Source of the DNA: Aquimarina longa SW024
GTDB lineage: Bacteria > Bacteroidota > Bacteroidia > Flavobacteriales > Flavobacteriaceae
NCBI RefSeq assembly: GCF_001401755.1
Contig: NZ_KQ474099.1
Span: forward strand, 553,692 to 617,691
Reading direction: 5' to 3'
DNA: 64,000 nt
Made by a program: the position numbers and the translations under genes
Notes under the pieces: generated by a model
What the model was told of the DNA's origin: nothing
Seen by the model: only the letters and a program-made list of their open reading frames with translations
Database searches by the model: none
Shown here: piece after piece, positions 25,585 to 37,500 of the stretch
Position numbering within the stretch: position 1 is the stretch's first letter
How the letters are laid out: every line of letters begins with the position of its first letter

Positions 25585-27450
25585 TTATCTCCATTCTACC
25601 TTTAGCATTTCTTTCATCCAAGGTAATTTTATAAGGCTTAGATTCCAAGGAAGTTTATCCAACAGAATATCTAATGTTTTTTGTTCGACATATAGTTTCC
25701 ACCCTGTTTGTTCTTTTTCTAGTTTCCCTTGTCTTATTAAAAAACCTTCGCGTAATCCATCGGCTGATATACTGCCTAATGCTCCCCAGTGTTCTACGAT
25801 AACTGCTAAGAGGTCATTTGCTTCTTTTTTTTCTTCTTTGGTAAGGCATATGGTATGATCTAAGGGTATATTCACTGGCATTTCGCAAAGAAATTTTGGG
25901 AGTATCATTTCATATTCTTTAGGATCTTCTTCTCCTGTAGCTAAGTAATGTAATAGTACTACGGCTTTACTTCTGGCATTAATATCTTTAAAATCGCTAT
26001 CTTCTAACAAGTTTAACCTACTAAAAAAGTTACTTAAAAAAGGGTTTAATAGTACTACTCCGGCATTATTAAAAAACTGAGGGGATTCTAATGCTGCTGC
26101 TTCGAATATTTCATCTTTAGATATTTCTTCTTTAGTTTCTTTAACGACTGATGTATCTTTTACTATAGATTCTTCTTGATGATGCTCTTGTGTTTTATTT
26201 TCAGCTTCCTTGTCTATATGTTCTCCTTTATCTTTTTTAATTTTTTTTAAATATTCTTTTTTCTTTTCTTCTGTAGTATTCTTATTGAGTTGCGTACTTT
26301 TTATATCTTTTTTATTCTCTGCTATTGTTTGCTGCTCATTTTCTATATCCGTATCCTGCTTATGATTATATATTTTACTTAAAAACGGATATGATTGTTT
26401 GTTATTTTCGTTATAGATGTTAGTGGCACTAACTATTTTTTTTATAGATACCTCGTTAATGATATTAGTTATTCTAAGATGACGAATTACTTGTCTGGCA
26501 AGGGTACTGCTATCTATTTTTTTTCGTTCTATACTAATGATCTCAAAAATCTTTTTCCATATATTAATTTCTAATGTCCTAAATGGTATAGTTATAGAAA
26601 ATATAGGTATATCAAAAGATTGCTCTTTTTCCTGAATTGTTTTTATTTCTTTAAAAAAATCTAAAATACCATCCTGAGAGAATCCTGTATATAATTCTAC
26701 TATTGATTTTAGGTCTTTTGGGGTATGTTGTACAACTAATCGTTGGAGTGCTATTGGGGCTATTTTCAGCTTGTTTTCTAAAACTGTTACTGCTTGTATA
26801 TCTACGCCTAGGGTTTCTAAAACAAGTAACATCCAATCATCTTCTGGTGGTATTACATATGATGGTAATGTTCCTTTTTCTAGCCAATATAACCAAGCCT
26901 GAAAATAATATGCTTTTATGGGTTGTCTTTTTCTTTTGATCCCTGCCTGCTCTGAGATATTTCCTTTTTCAGAAAAAAAATTATTGTTATTAGAATTAAC
27001 TTGATTTGCAGTATTGATCGTATCTTTAAAAGAATTAGTATTACTTTTATCTTTAGAACCTCTATGTGGATTCCCGTTTTTATGAATATCTGATGAATTT
27101 AAAAATTTATAGGTATTTTTATTATTTTTCTCTCTATCCCTTTTTATATTTTTTTGAAAATTGATACTTGTTAGCTCTTCTTGTAATGTTTTTTCTAAAA
27201 GCTCTATTATTTTGTCTACTATTTTACTGATATCTGGTCTATCTAGATTAATAGCTCCTATATCTATTGCTATCGTATCTAATTGTATAACCTCATCTTC
27301 GGCTACTAAATTGTCAAAAAGGTTTTCTAAAGCAGGGACTAGATTTTTCCATACCAATTGACTTATTTTTTGTTGGTTGACATAAGCATCTTTAGAAGAA
27401 CGAGCTTCTAATTCTATAGTCTGTTTTCCTATAAGATGCTGTTGCGTCAT
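25585..27450 (-). CDS. eCIS tape measure protein (Afp14/CIS_TMP type)
   Basis: A 621-aa protein of the contractile injection system tape-measure family. The N-terminus (HLIGKQTIELEARS) and the C-terminal third are typical: FFNNAGVVLLNPFLSNFF, then LLHYLATGEEDPKEYE, LPKFLCEMPVNIPLD, LTKEEKKEANDLL, VIVEHWGALG and a final LPWNLSLIKLPWM. Between them lies a low-complexity, Lys/Glu-rich, probably helical region (~130-200 and ~370-450), where length varies between systems. Tape measure proteins fix tube length from inside the lumen. The gene lies 4 bp after the Afp12-like gene, its usual place in these operons. Confidence 0.88.
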   Translation of the reverse strand: MTQQHLIGKQTIELEARSSKDAYVNQQKISQLVWKNLVPALENLFDNLVAEDEVIQLDTIAIDIGAINLDRPDISKIVDKIIELLEKTLQEELTSINFQKNIKRDREKNNKNTYKFLNSSDIHKNGNPHRGSKDKSNTNSFKDTINTANQVNSNNNNFFSEKGNISEQAGIKRKRQPIKAYYFQAWLYWLEKGTLPSYVIPPEDDWMLLVLETLGVDIQAVTVLENKLKIAPIALQRLVVQHTPKDLKSIVELYTGFSQDGILDFFKEIKTIQEKEQSFDIPIFSITIPFRTLEINIWKKIFEIISIERKKIDSSTLARQVIRHLRITNIINEVSIKKIVSATNIYNENNKQSYPFLSKIYNHKQDTDIENEQQTIAENKKDIKSTQLNKNTTEEKKKEYLKKIKKDKGEHIDKEAENKTQEHHQEESIVKDTSVVKETKEEISKDEIFEAAALESPQFFNNAGVVLLNPFLSNFFSRLNLLEDSDFKDINARSKAVVLLHYLATGEEDPKEYEMILPKFLCEMPVNIPLDHTICLTKEEKKEANDLLAVIVEHWGALGSISADGLREGFLIRQGKLEKEQTGWKLYVEQKTLDILLDKLPWNLSLIKLPWMKEMLKVEWR

Positions 27451-27454
27451 AATA

Positions 27455-30400
27455 TTATTTCAATATTTTTTTTATCTGCTCCAATGGTTTAATATTTGCC
27501 AAAGATCCTAGCTCTTTATCTTTCCATTCTGTTGCTAGCTTTTTTAATGATACTCCCTTTTTATGTATTATCTGAAGGCTAGTACTCAATTGCTTTATTT
27601 CTTTTGTTTCTATTTCTTCTTTTCTATCTAGTATCAATTTATCCAACAAGTGCCATGTTGCATTTTTTAACAGTGTTAAAAATCCTTCGATATTATTATC
27701 TTTTTGTAAACTATATCTGTTAAAAAAGTCTACTAATTTACTATAGCTAGCTATAGTTGGTGTATTCTCTATAAAAAATACGGTTCGCTCATAACTTTTT
27801 GTCTTTTTCATTTTCTCATCTCCTACAACTGCTATATTAGAAAGGTATTTTGGTTTTCGTTGTCTAATTATAGTGAGTTCATCCTTTTTTATCTTCTTAG
27901 AAGTTGGAGTTACTATTTTTTTCTTTTGTAATTTTTTTGTTGTTTTTTTACTAGTTACTTTTTTTTGTGTTGTTGTTTCTTTTTCTACTGATGTTTTATC
28001 CTTAGGCTCCTCTGGTTTTGCTATTTCTGGTTTTGCCTTTGTTTCTTTTTCTACGGGTATCTTATTCTTAGACTCTGTCTCTATTGTTTCTTGTTTCGAC
28101 TCTTCAAGTTGAGTTCTCCCAACCGTAGGTTCTACTTCTATTGACTGCGCTATAGCTGGCATACTATGGTTACATAATCCTGCCCAAAAAATGCTGTCTG
28201 TAGTATTTTGAGAAAACGGAATCTGGTCTTCTCTTTGACCACAATTACAGTCGCCTTGCTCTTCTGGAGTAGACGCGCATGGCGGTTCTGATTTTAGGTT
28301 TTTGATATAATTAGATAGTAAACAGTTAGGAGAAATTCTATTAGAGTTGCATAGCTGTGATGTTGGATCTTCTTTCCATAATAACCACTGTCTATATGCA
28401 TCTTCGAACTTACACATATCTCTAGGACTTAACCATAAGATATTAAGACCTACTAATGCTGGGACTTCTTTATATAGAAAATTCTCAAATGCTTGTCGTT
28501 GTTCTAAGGTTCTAAATCGCTTAGCCCAAGCTGGCAATACTAATGTTGCCCAAAAAGAATAAGGATCACTACCTGGTATATACGTGATAGTAGTAGGGTT
28601 TTCTTCTTCGCAAGGATCATTTTTATCTATATCTGGCTGCCACTCTATATAACAATCATAATCAGGACAAATAGGTAATAAACAACTTGATCTATAGTTT
28701 TCAATATAACCTTCTCCATATTCTTTTCCATACCCTCCTCCACATTCTCTATAAGTTTTTGGTCGTAATAAAATATGCTCTAATAAGTGCATTCCTACAT
28801 CATTTACCTGTACTTTAGTATGCTCTATAGCGTTTTTAACTTCTTGTAAACTTTCATACTGCTGTGGATGATATGCTAGTTCTTTTCTTTTATCTATAAT
28901 CTGAAATGAATATGGTCCATAATCTGTTCTAGATGTTTGTATTGTACTATATGATTTACTAATAATTAATATGCTAAACTCACTAAATGCTTGTAATGCG
29001 TTAGTACAACAGGTATAGTAATTACTACTAATGAATGGGTATGGATTGTTACAGGAGTGTTGACTTTCTATCGTTGTATCTTGTTCGCATCCACAGGGCT
29101 GTAATCCATCTGGAGTAATTATAGTATCATTCTCAGTTATATATAATTTATATTGATACCCTTTGTCTGTTTTATATACTGGAAAATAATTCGTGAGATT
29201 TTTTACAACCTCATCATCAAAATCATATCCTCTAATTAACTCATAAATTCTTCTATTGTCTTTATACTTATTTAGTAGAAATGTTTTAATAGCTTCACTT
29301 CTTTCTTCTTTTTTTATGCTATTTAAACCAACTAGGCTATCTCTTAATGTGAACATAAAATCACAAAAATCTTCATCAGAGTATCCGTATCCTATCCAAT
29401 ATAAAAATTCTCCTCCTGGATATGATCCTCCGCCATCGTATGGAGGACTTATAATATATTGATTCCAATTGAGGTTTTCTAATTTTGAAATCCAATGTCC
29501 CATCTCTTGATCTCTTAACGTTTGAGAATTATAATCACAATTATGATTGGTCATAAAATAGCTTGAAGATACTATTTTGAATTTCCAATAATTACGATCA
29601 CATATGGGTATATAATTTTTATCTTCTTCTGCTGCATATACAAATTCTCGTACTCCTCCTGGAATACAGTTTTGACAATCATCTACCTGATGTGGGTATT
29701 GATCATCCCATGCTTCTTGCTCTGTTTCGAATTCTTGTAGGCTTTCTGCCAATACTTCTACTAAACCTGTGTAAAATAATCCTTTATCACAGAATATTTT
29801 ACAATTATTAGAGGTTCCTGCAAGGTTATAAAAATGATTATATGCGGTTATCACTTGCTGAGGAGTACTATAGGATGCTACACTGATCCATACTATTGTG
29901 CCTAGATGGGTAATATCACTACTTTCTTTACATTCTCTTGATATGGAATCTTTTGTTGGGACAACTACTTTAAACCTATAGGAATCAGGTACTTTTTCTG
30001 AAGCATTTTCATTAGATTCTTTATAAATGGGGTATAAATCCGCTAGTTGGGAATAATATTCCTGAACAATTATATCTTTTTCTTCTAATTCTATTCTTAT
30101 GTTTTTAGGAATTACGGCTATAAATGATGTCTCATCGCAAGTATTAGATTCTGGTTTTTTATAGGTTTCTTCAATACTTATTTTCCCTAAAGCTCCATAT
30201 TCTTTTGGGTTTGCTGCTGTTTGGATGATGTCTATCCATTGGTCTTGCCATGCTTCTTCTGCTTCTTCTGCGCTATTGTATCCTATATAGCTATTTAATA
30301 CAAATTGGTTGGAGTGGTCATCACTAAATACTACCTGATAATGAAATTGATTCGGATTACCTTCTGGACAAATGATTCGTTGTTGTTTATTACATTCTTT

Positions 30401-33400
30401 TAGATATATTGGTGGGATGGTATCGCAAATATCAGCTTTTACTTGTTTAGCAGATGATTCGTTACTACAACGGTATGGATTGATTGCTATGGGGCTATAC
30501 TTTTTATAAAACCTCCACTCGTATCGTCCTCTTTGATTTTCTATCATTCCCTGGGTTACAAAATCTTCTTTTGGAGATAACTTCTTCGTATATATCTTAG
30601 TAAGGTATTTAATTAACGTATGTGCAGTTTGATCTTTGGAGGATCCTATTGCAATAGGAATCTTTGATCCTGAAGGATACAATATGGACTCGGTTTCTTT
30701 TTCTTTAGAAACTTTTAATGAAGCTTCTGGTAATTGTTTGATAAATGATGTGTATGCCTGTGAGGTTTCATTATAAGTAGTAAATGTATCTGTACTTGTT
30801 AATATAGGATTTAAATTTCCCTGAGCATCACTATTTCCATATATAAATTTATATTGAGCTGGTGTAGGGATTACAGCAAACTCATAACAATGGGGAGCAC
30901 ATAATTCGGTATTATGCTGTAAGGCCTCTTTAACTATAGCTTTATCAAAATCAGCTTGTGCTCTGGCTTTTGACGAAAATTCTGATGTTGCATGTAGTAT
31001 TTCTTTTTCATCATGCTCTAACCTCCAAACATATCTACGTGGTTCTTCTTTTACAAAAACAGGGAGTTTATTGTTTTTGAAATATCGCATCATCGAATTT
31101 AGTGCTTTGGTACGATCTGTAGCTGTTTCGAAGTGATCTGGTGGTAGTGCTAAAAATGAGTTGTATTTATCTCGTAGTATGAAATTATACTCAGGATTTC
31201 CCTGATCTCCAGAGAGTAAATAATTGGCTTTACTTTCTCCTAGTTTAAAAACAGTTTCTATATGCTGAAGAGCTTCTTTCTCTGAATCGTAGACACAATA
31301 GCTAACAAATACTGGTGTATTGTCTTCTCCTACTATTTTAAACCCAAATTTTTCTTGTTCCTTTTCATAATCTGGTTTAGTAGTTCTATTCCCAAAAATC
31401 GATATACAATTTTCTAAAATAGTCTTTATATCTTTTTGATCAGAGTTTACTTCATTGGAAACTGCAATGATATTTCCTTTTTCATTTTTAAGATTGATTA
31501 CAATTGATTCTTCTTTCTTATCAATGGTAAAGTTTTTCTCTGAACTCCCTAATACTTTTGCTTGCCTCCATGCGGCTACTCCTTTATATGCATCGGGGTA
31601 ACACTCTAATCCAGTAATAAAAATATCTTCATCAATACGAAGTTTCCATTTAAGACCTACCTCGTGAATTGTAAGAAAATCATCTAGATTTGCTTCTTCG
31701 ATCATATGATCCCAAGCCTGTTGGTTTGTTTCAAAAACAGGATCACACACTGATATTGGTTTTCCTCCGATCTCATTAACATGCCATTTCCAAGTAATCA
31801 ATGTATCAATGGTGCAGGGTAGTGCATTTACATTTAGATATTGGTTTTTTGTAAGCGGTAATAACCGGTATTCATTATTCTTTTGGGGAGTGCTTACTAC
31901 AGTTTGACTATTGATTGTTTTTATAAAGTCTTGTTCTTTATCTCTAGCAATTTTTTCGGATTTTATTTTTAGGCTTTTACTAACGGCAACTACCTCATTA
32001 TCAAAATTTGCTAATTGCTGATGGTAGTTATACTTAGTAATAATGATATTTTCTTTTCTAGGGTATTCCGAGAATATTCTATGAATAGTATCTACATCGA
32101 ACCCATTGAGGCTTTTCTCTAATTGTTTATACGATTCTGGATTGCGTAATTGTGTTAATATTTTCCTTGCAGCATCGTGTAATTCTTCTATTTTTTCATA
32201 CCCTCTATTACTTCTAAAAAGTGTGTTCCCTGCCGAATCTTTTAGTTGTAATCTAAAACTCTGAGTTACTTCAAAATTACATAGATTACGACGGCTATCA
32301 TTGGTAATTCCTGATAGTCCAGCTACTCGTTTTTCAAACCCAGATACATTATTCGTATTCCATGTGGGCATTGTATAATCAAATGCTTTACCTCTATTTC
32401 TACTTATTTCTCCAAACTTATTGACATAATTGGATTGGTCTTGTAATGTTTTAGAAGTAGTTTCTGGAGTAGTTTTATGCTGGTATTGTAGTAATGAATA
32501 TTCTGTAAATTCTTCTCCAAATCTCGCTAATAAATGATCTAAAAATTGCTGACGTCGTGTACTATATTCTTCTTTATCTTCTGTTAATTCTTGAATAAGA
32601 TCAATATAAGATAAAGGGGTATATATTATTTCGAAATAATGTTTATCTGGCGTGTTTGTATCTGATGCATTGGTAATCAGAGTATAGTTTTGTTGAATTG
32701 TAGCAATAAAAGCTATGTTTTTTGCTTCTTTTCTGGCTTCACTCTTAGAAGCATATCTCTTCGTACCAACAATTAAAATATCATTCGGTAATTCTGCCTG
32801 TATTACAAAAAGGAATCCTCTACGGTCTGATAGGATCTGAACTGTATACTTTTTGTTAAAGAAAGAGTCCTTTAATTGGCTTATATATATTGTACGTATT
32901 CCTGTAGAGGAAAAGCTAAATTGATCTACTAATGTATTGGTATTATTACACGAGTTTCCTATGGATAGTTCTGCTCCAGAGTTATTTTGTAATTGTGCTA
33001 ATACTTGTTTTGATGTTTCGTTGTTTTCTATGATGACTGCCAATGAAGAACCTTCGGGCATTGAGGTACTAGAGTCATAGAATCTTACTAATTTTTCTAT
33101 GCCTGGTATGGAGTCAGGCATCTGAGTATAATACGTTCGTTTTTCTTGTTTGGTTCTTTGCTCTTCTGTTTTTAATGAAAATAATGACCTGATATTTGCT
33201 AATTGCGAGGTATAATTGGCTAATATCTGGTCATAAAACATCAAATATCCTTTGAGCTGTAGTGCTTGTGTTTTTCTTAGTGTAGTAGCATTCTGTGGTA
33301 AGCCGTCTTCTCCGATGCCATACACAACAGGAAAATCATTCTGTATAGAATAATATTCTTCTAGATCTTCTCGATAAATTCCTAAAGGTACTTTTGTATT

Positions 33401-34555
33401 AAGGCTGTTCATTGGCATTCTGAACTGTCTTGTTACAGAAAGGGTTTTGTGTATTTTAATTTTATCTACTCTTAATGAACCTTGATCGTTATATAGATCA
33501 ATACATGTTTTCTCTACTGAAAAAACAGGAACTTGCCCTTCTGGGATTTTATATTTCCAATCCTGAGGTACTTGATCCCTAGGATTCTTATCTGTTATGG
33601 ATATTTCCTTTATTTTTCTAACTCCATCGATATCTAAAATAGTTTTGTATAGATCTGAGAGATGTATCTCCTCTCGCTTATCATAACTTTCTAACTCATT
33701 TGTATCAATAAATCCAAAACTTTGTTCTCTATAAGGTCTTCCTGCAAAAATATCTTCTATTGTTTTTTCTTTATCAAGAAGTTCTTCTAATGTATAATAT
33801 CGTATATCGGGTTGGATATACTCTTTTACCTTACTAAAGATTATTTTATATATCTTCTCTGCTTGATAACCTGATTCTATTTCTACTTCTGCGCAGAGAC
33901 CTATTTCTAATGGAGTTAAAATATCTACTGCTACAAAGTCTTCACATAAATTTCTATGTTGTAACAGAAGTGCAAGTACATCTTGTTTTAACTGTTTTTC
34001 TTGTTCATCTGTTTGTATAGTTTCACTGTCCTTTTCTATATATACTTTATATAATCCGTTTAAGTGAACTTTATTATCTATTAACCTTATTTTAGATGTT
34101 TCTCTTGCTCCTACTCCTCCATAACCACATGATAATGTATTTCTATATTGATTAAGGTATAAATCAATTTCTTGATTTACAGGCTCTAGCCAAGCATTAC
34201 GAACTCCTTTTACGTCTAAAATTAATTTTCTATAGTCTGTAATCGTAACTGGATTATTCGTTACAATTTCTAGAGGAGTTAAAAAGTTATCGTCTTTGTC
34301 ATTATTGTTTTGAACGGCTATCAGGTCTTCAAAAGGAAGATTTGTCTTATATCCTAAATCCATCAAAGCATACACAAGAACCTCTAAAATGGTAACTCCA
34401 GGATCATGTACATTATGATCTGTCCATATTTTTCCTGCAAGGTTACCTATATGTGTTAAGCCTTCTTTTCGTAGTTTTTCAAAGTCTAAATACTTCGGAA
34501 AATCCGGATCATTTTGCTTGATAACAGTTATACTATCATTTACCACTTCTGCCAT
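27455..34555 (-). CDS. Giant baseplate protein, Afp12-like
   Basis: A 2366-aa protein. The N-terminus has the Afp12-type signature GKIWTDHNVHDPGVTILE (residues ~41-58), then YALMDLGYKTNLPFEDL, placing it in the baseplate wedge family that sits outside the spike complex. It is more than twice as long as classical Afp12 proteins. The long middle has repeated 'YxF..' and DKN-type segments and several Cys-rich loops (CGCEQDTT, CGGGYGKEYGEGY). Residues ~2120-2215 are Pro/Glu/Lys-rich, and a helical domain ends the protein. An enlarged Afp12 homologue forming a cage around the spike is described for AlgoCIS of Algoriphagus; this could be similar (inference). One base separates it from the next upstream gene. 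Confidence 0.85.
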   Translation of the reverse strand: MAEVVNDSITVIKQNDPDFPKYLDFEKLRKEGLTHIGNLAGKIWTDHNVHDPGVTILEVLVYALMDLGYKTNLPFEDLIAVQNNNDKDDNFLTPLEIVTNNPVTITDYRKLILDVKGVRNAWLEPVNQEIDLYLNQYRNTLSCGYGGVGARETSKIRLIDNKVHLNGLYKVYIEKDSETIQTDEQEKQLKQDVLALLLQHRNLCEDFVAVDILTPLEIGLCAEVEIESGYQAEKIYKIIFSKVKEYIQPDIRYYTLEELLDKEKTIEDIFAGRPYREQSFGFIDTNELESYDKREEIHLSDLYKTILDIDGVRKIKEISITDKNPRDQVPQDWKYKIPEGQVPVFSVEKTCIDLYNDQGSLRVDKIKIHKTLSVTRQFRMPMNSLNTKVPLGIYREDLEEYYSIQNDFPVVYGIGEDGLPQNATTLRKTQALQLKGYLMFYDQILANYTSQLANIRSLFSLKTEEQRTKQEKRTYYTQMPDSIPGIEKLVRFYDSSTSMPEGSSLAVIIENNETSKQVLAQLQNNSGAELSIGNSCNNTNTLVDQFSFSSTGIRTIYISQLKDSFFNKKYTVQILSDRRGFLFVIQAELPNDILIVGTKRYASKSEARKEAKNIAFIATIQQNYTLITNASDTNTPDKHYFEIIYTPLSYIDLIQELTEDKEEYSTRRQQFLDHLLARFGEEFTEYSLLQYQHKTTPETTSKTLQDQSNYVNKFGEISRNRGKAFDYTMPTWNTNNVSGFEKRVAGLSGITNDSRRNLCNFEVTQSFRLQLKDSAGNTLFRSNRGYEKIEELHDAARKILTQLRNPESYKQLEKSLNGFDVDTIHRIFSEYPRKENIIITKYNYHQQLANFDNEVVAVSKSLKIKSEKIARDKEQDFIKTINSQTVVSTPQKNNEYRLLPLTKNQYLNVNALPCTIDTLITWKWHVNEIGGKPISVCDPVFETNQQAWDHMIEEANLDDFLTIHEVGLKWKLRIDEDIFITGLECYPDAYKGVAAWRQAKVLGSSEKNFTIDKKEESIVINLKNEKGNIIAVSNEVNSDQKDIKTILENCISIFGNRTTKPDYEKEQEKFGFKIVGEDNTPVFVSYCVYDSEKEALQHIETVFKLGESKANYLLSGDQGNPEYNFILRDKYNSFLALPPDHFETATDRTKALNSMMRYFKNNKLPVFVKEEPRRYVWRLEHDEKEILHATSEFSSKARAQADFDKAIVKEALQHNTELCAPHCYEFAVIPTPAQYKFIYGNSDAQGNLNPILTSTDTFTTYNETSQAYTSFIKQLPEASLKVSKEKETESILYPSGSKIPIAIGSSKDQTAHTLIKYLTKIYTKKLSPKEDFVTQGMIENQRGRYEWRFYKKYSPIAINPYRCSNESSAKQVKADICDTIPPIYLKECNKQQRIICPEGNPNQFHYQVVFSDDHSNQFVLNSYIGYNSAEEAEEAWQDQWIDIIQTAANPKEYGALGKISIEETYKKPESNTCDETSFIAVIPKNIRIELEEKDIIVQEYYSQLADLYPIYKESNENASEKVPDSYRFKVVVPTKDSISRECKESSDITHLGTIVWISVASYSTPQQVITAYNHFYNLAGTSNNCKIFCDKGLFYTGLVEVLAESLQEFETEQEAWDDQYPHQVDDCQNCIPGGVREFVYAAEEDKNYIPICDRNYWKFKIVSSSYFMTNHNCDYNSQTLRDQEMGHWISKLENLNWNQYIISPPYDGGGSYPGGEFLYWIGYGYSDEDFCDFMFTLRDSLVGLNSIKKEERSEAIKTFLLNKYKDNRRIYELIRGYDFDDEVVKNLTNYFPVYKTDKGYQYKLYITENDTIITPDGLQPCGCEQDTTIESQHSCNNPYPFISSNYYTCCTNALQAFSEFSILIISKSYSTIQTSRTDYGPYSFQIIDKRKELAYHPQQYESLQEVKNAIEHTKVQVNDVGMHLLEHILLRPKTYRECGGGYGKEYGEGYIENYRSSCLLPICPDYDCYIEWQPDIDKNDPCEEENPTTITYIPGSDPYSFWATLVLPAWAKRFRTLEQRQAFENFLYKEVPALVGLNILWLSPRDMCKFEDAYRQWLLWKEDPTSQLCNSNRISPNCLLSNYIKNLKSEPPCASTPEEQGDCNCGQREDQIPFSQNTTDSIFWAGLCNHSMPAIAQSIEVEPTVGRTQLEESKQETIETESKNKIPVEKETKAKPEIAKPEEPKDKTSVEKETTTQKKVTSKKTTKKLQKKKIVTPTSKKIKKDELTIIRQRKPKYLSNIAVVGDEKMKKTKSYERTVFFIENTPTIASYSKLVDFFNRYSLQKDNNIEGFLTLLKNATWHLLDKLILDRKEEIETKEIKQLSTSLQIIHKKGVSLKKLATEWKDKELGSLANIKPLEQIKKILK

Positions 34556-34556
34556 A

Positions 34557-37500
34557 TCAACTTAATTCAGATGATTGATTAATAATTTCTGTTTTATATG
34601 GAAGGTTACTTCCTTGATCAGTACTGGTACACTCTTCTTTATCTATCGATACACAAACCTTACCTGCGGTTAGGATCGATCTGGCTGTAAGAGGCTTTAT
34701 TTCTGAGCCATTTTGATTGTTTTCTCCTCTTAATTGTAAGTTTGCTATAAAGTCTATATATTCTAATCGCTCTACAAAACCTACAATATCAGAAAACAAG
34801 ACAGGCATCCCAAATGCAATTTTTTCTGTATCTCCTAAGTACCAAGGGGCTAAAAAATTGGTAATATCTTCTTGGAGTTTTTGCTTATAAAAGCTCTGAG
34901 GTTTTCCTCGATATAAGCGTACCTCAATAGTAACATCTACATATTCATATCTAGGGTTCATTACTTTTATTCTGGCAAAAGGTGAGGTTTTCTTTTTTAG
35001 GTGAGCTCCTATTTTTGCTAAAAGACTTACTGGTACTTTAGGTTCTAATTGATTTCCTGATACGAGTTTTGTTAAATCAGGAACTACTGCAAGCACGATA
35101 TACCCTGGGGCTATTTCTAAGTCTTTTTGATATTCAACTGCAGAAAGCCCCATGGTATGGCTAATACATTTTGTTTTATAAATTTCTGGAAATCCTTCTA
35201 ATACGATTTTCTCGTAATCATTAAGCATTAATGCTCTACCTTTATGCTTTAGATGTTCACTAACTCTGGTATAAAAATGTCCTGTTGCTTCTGGCTGTTT
35301 TCCTCCAGAAGAAGGATATAATTGTTCTATTTTTTTTATATTAAAATCTCCTTCTGACAACTTATTAATACTGCCTGATGCTAATGCTGTATTTAATCTG
35401 TTTGTATCATTTAATTTACTAAGTCTTGCAGAAATTTTAGCTGCTTGTGTATGAATTCCTATTGTTTCTGCAATGGCTTTTGTATTACTTAGAGCTGAGA
35501 TTTTAATCCAGTATAAGTCTTCAGACATCAATGTATTTCCTTTTTTATTGATCGTATCTGGTACTGCAATAGTAACAATCCCCGAAACTGTCAATCCATC
35601 AGTTTCATCAGAGATGATGTGAAAACCTTCTTCGAGTTTTCTCCAATGGTTATTGCTTAAATAATGCCATTCTATTTTTGCTTTATTCATCTCTGAATTT
35701 GCAGTTGCTTCTGCTAATTGAAACAATATAGAGAGGTTTCCTCCAGGGGTTATATCTTTTATACCCATAAACAAAGTTCCTTCTTCTTTTATGGATGGAA
35801 AAAGAGTAGGTTTCTCTGTGATATTTTCTAATCTAGTAGTATTCTCAAAAGGATATAGGTGTATAATGTCTATTTCTTCTTTTGTTGCTTTTGCTGTATA
35901 ATCTAAATATAGGTTTTTAAATGTCGGAGTCCAAGGTTCGTTTGGAATCAAAGCCTGAGATGCGTCTTGACTAAAGAATTTTAAAATATTAGATTTCTTA
36001 AAAACTTCATCAATATTGTTAAGACTGTCTTTTACTTCTGTTACTAAAACAGATACACTACCATTCTCTCCTACCTTACTCAATAATTCGGTTATAAAAC
36101 TATTAAATTCTTTATCTAGATCTACTCCTTTTTGATTTAGCTCTCCTTTAAATGTTATAAATTGTCCTTTAATGGCTGTAAATCTAGATACTAAAGTTCC
36201 CATTACCTGTATTATAGAATCGTTTATATAGGTTTGAAGTTTTGTTCTAAAAGAATCGAAATCATCTTCTATATACCCTTTTATTCCATTAATAAATACT
36301 ATAACGTCATTAATTTTAGAGACTAAACTATTACTATCGGCAACATCATCTGCATTATCTATTAAGGTGACTATATCATTGATTCCTGTTTTTACATCTT
36401 TTGCTGGTACTTTTATAAGGTTTATCAGATCTTGTAGAGTGCCACTAGCACTATCAATTTCATCAACGATATCTTCTGCTAGTTTCTGAATACCAGAAGT
36501 ATTACCGCTTCCTAATAGTTTTGCGTTTATCTGAGAAAAAAAGGTTTGCAACGTAGTTTCTATAGCAGTTACTTTACTGATTAGTTGAGGATTATTACGG
36601 TCTAAAAGTGTATCTCTTATACTTCCTAGGGTTGTTAAAAACCCTGTTAAGCCTGCTAAATTGGTTGTATTAAAAAGATCTAAATCAATTGCAAAATTTT
36701 CTAAATCTACATCTATATAGGTACTAATATCACTAAACACATCATTTAACCCTTGGATAATTGTATTTATAGAAACCTCATTTGTATTGATATAGGTTTC
36801 TAAACTGGTGATGCTAGTTATTAAATTATCTGAGGACGTGATTGCTTTTTCTAAACTTGTAGTAATATCTTCTCCTGTAAGTGACAGGTCGTCTACGGCT
36901 CTAATAACAGTTTTATTAGAGGATACATAAATAGCATCTGTTAATTTTTCGCCCTGTGAGGATAATGCATAAGCCAACATTTGTCTGGCTAGTACGAAAG
37001 GATATTCTCTGTGTAAAAAATCCTGATCTGCTAGGGTAAATTTTAAAAAACCATTTTGTGAATTTTTAAAAAAGTCAAGCCTTTCATTAAAATCTACAAA
37101 CGTATCTGTTGTCTTATTTTTAACTTCCCATCCATAGATGGTATTGTTACAATTTAATGTTTCGAAACCGTATGCCGTTGTACTAAATAGCTCTGTTCTA
37201 TTAACTAATTCTTCCCAAACACCGTCTTCTAAGGAGTCTATTTTTAACTTAAACCCTTCTTCATTAAGCCCTAGTTTTTTTAAATCTGTTTGTGTATCAG
37301 AAACATCATTGGGTTCTTTTAGGTATGCCTTATAATGATCGTTAAAACTTTCGGGTTTGTCTTTCCATTCTATATTAACACGTACTGCTTGCCAATTTTT
37401 AAACAACACCTCTTTGCTACCGATGTAAAAGCTAGGTCCTAACATAGAGTTTTCATCTTGTACTCCTTCCCAATCTAATTGATTCATGGGTTCATATCCT

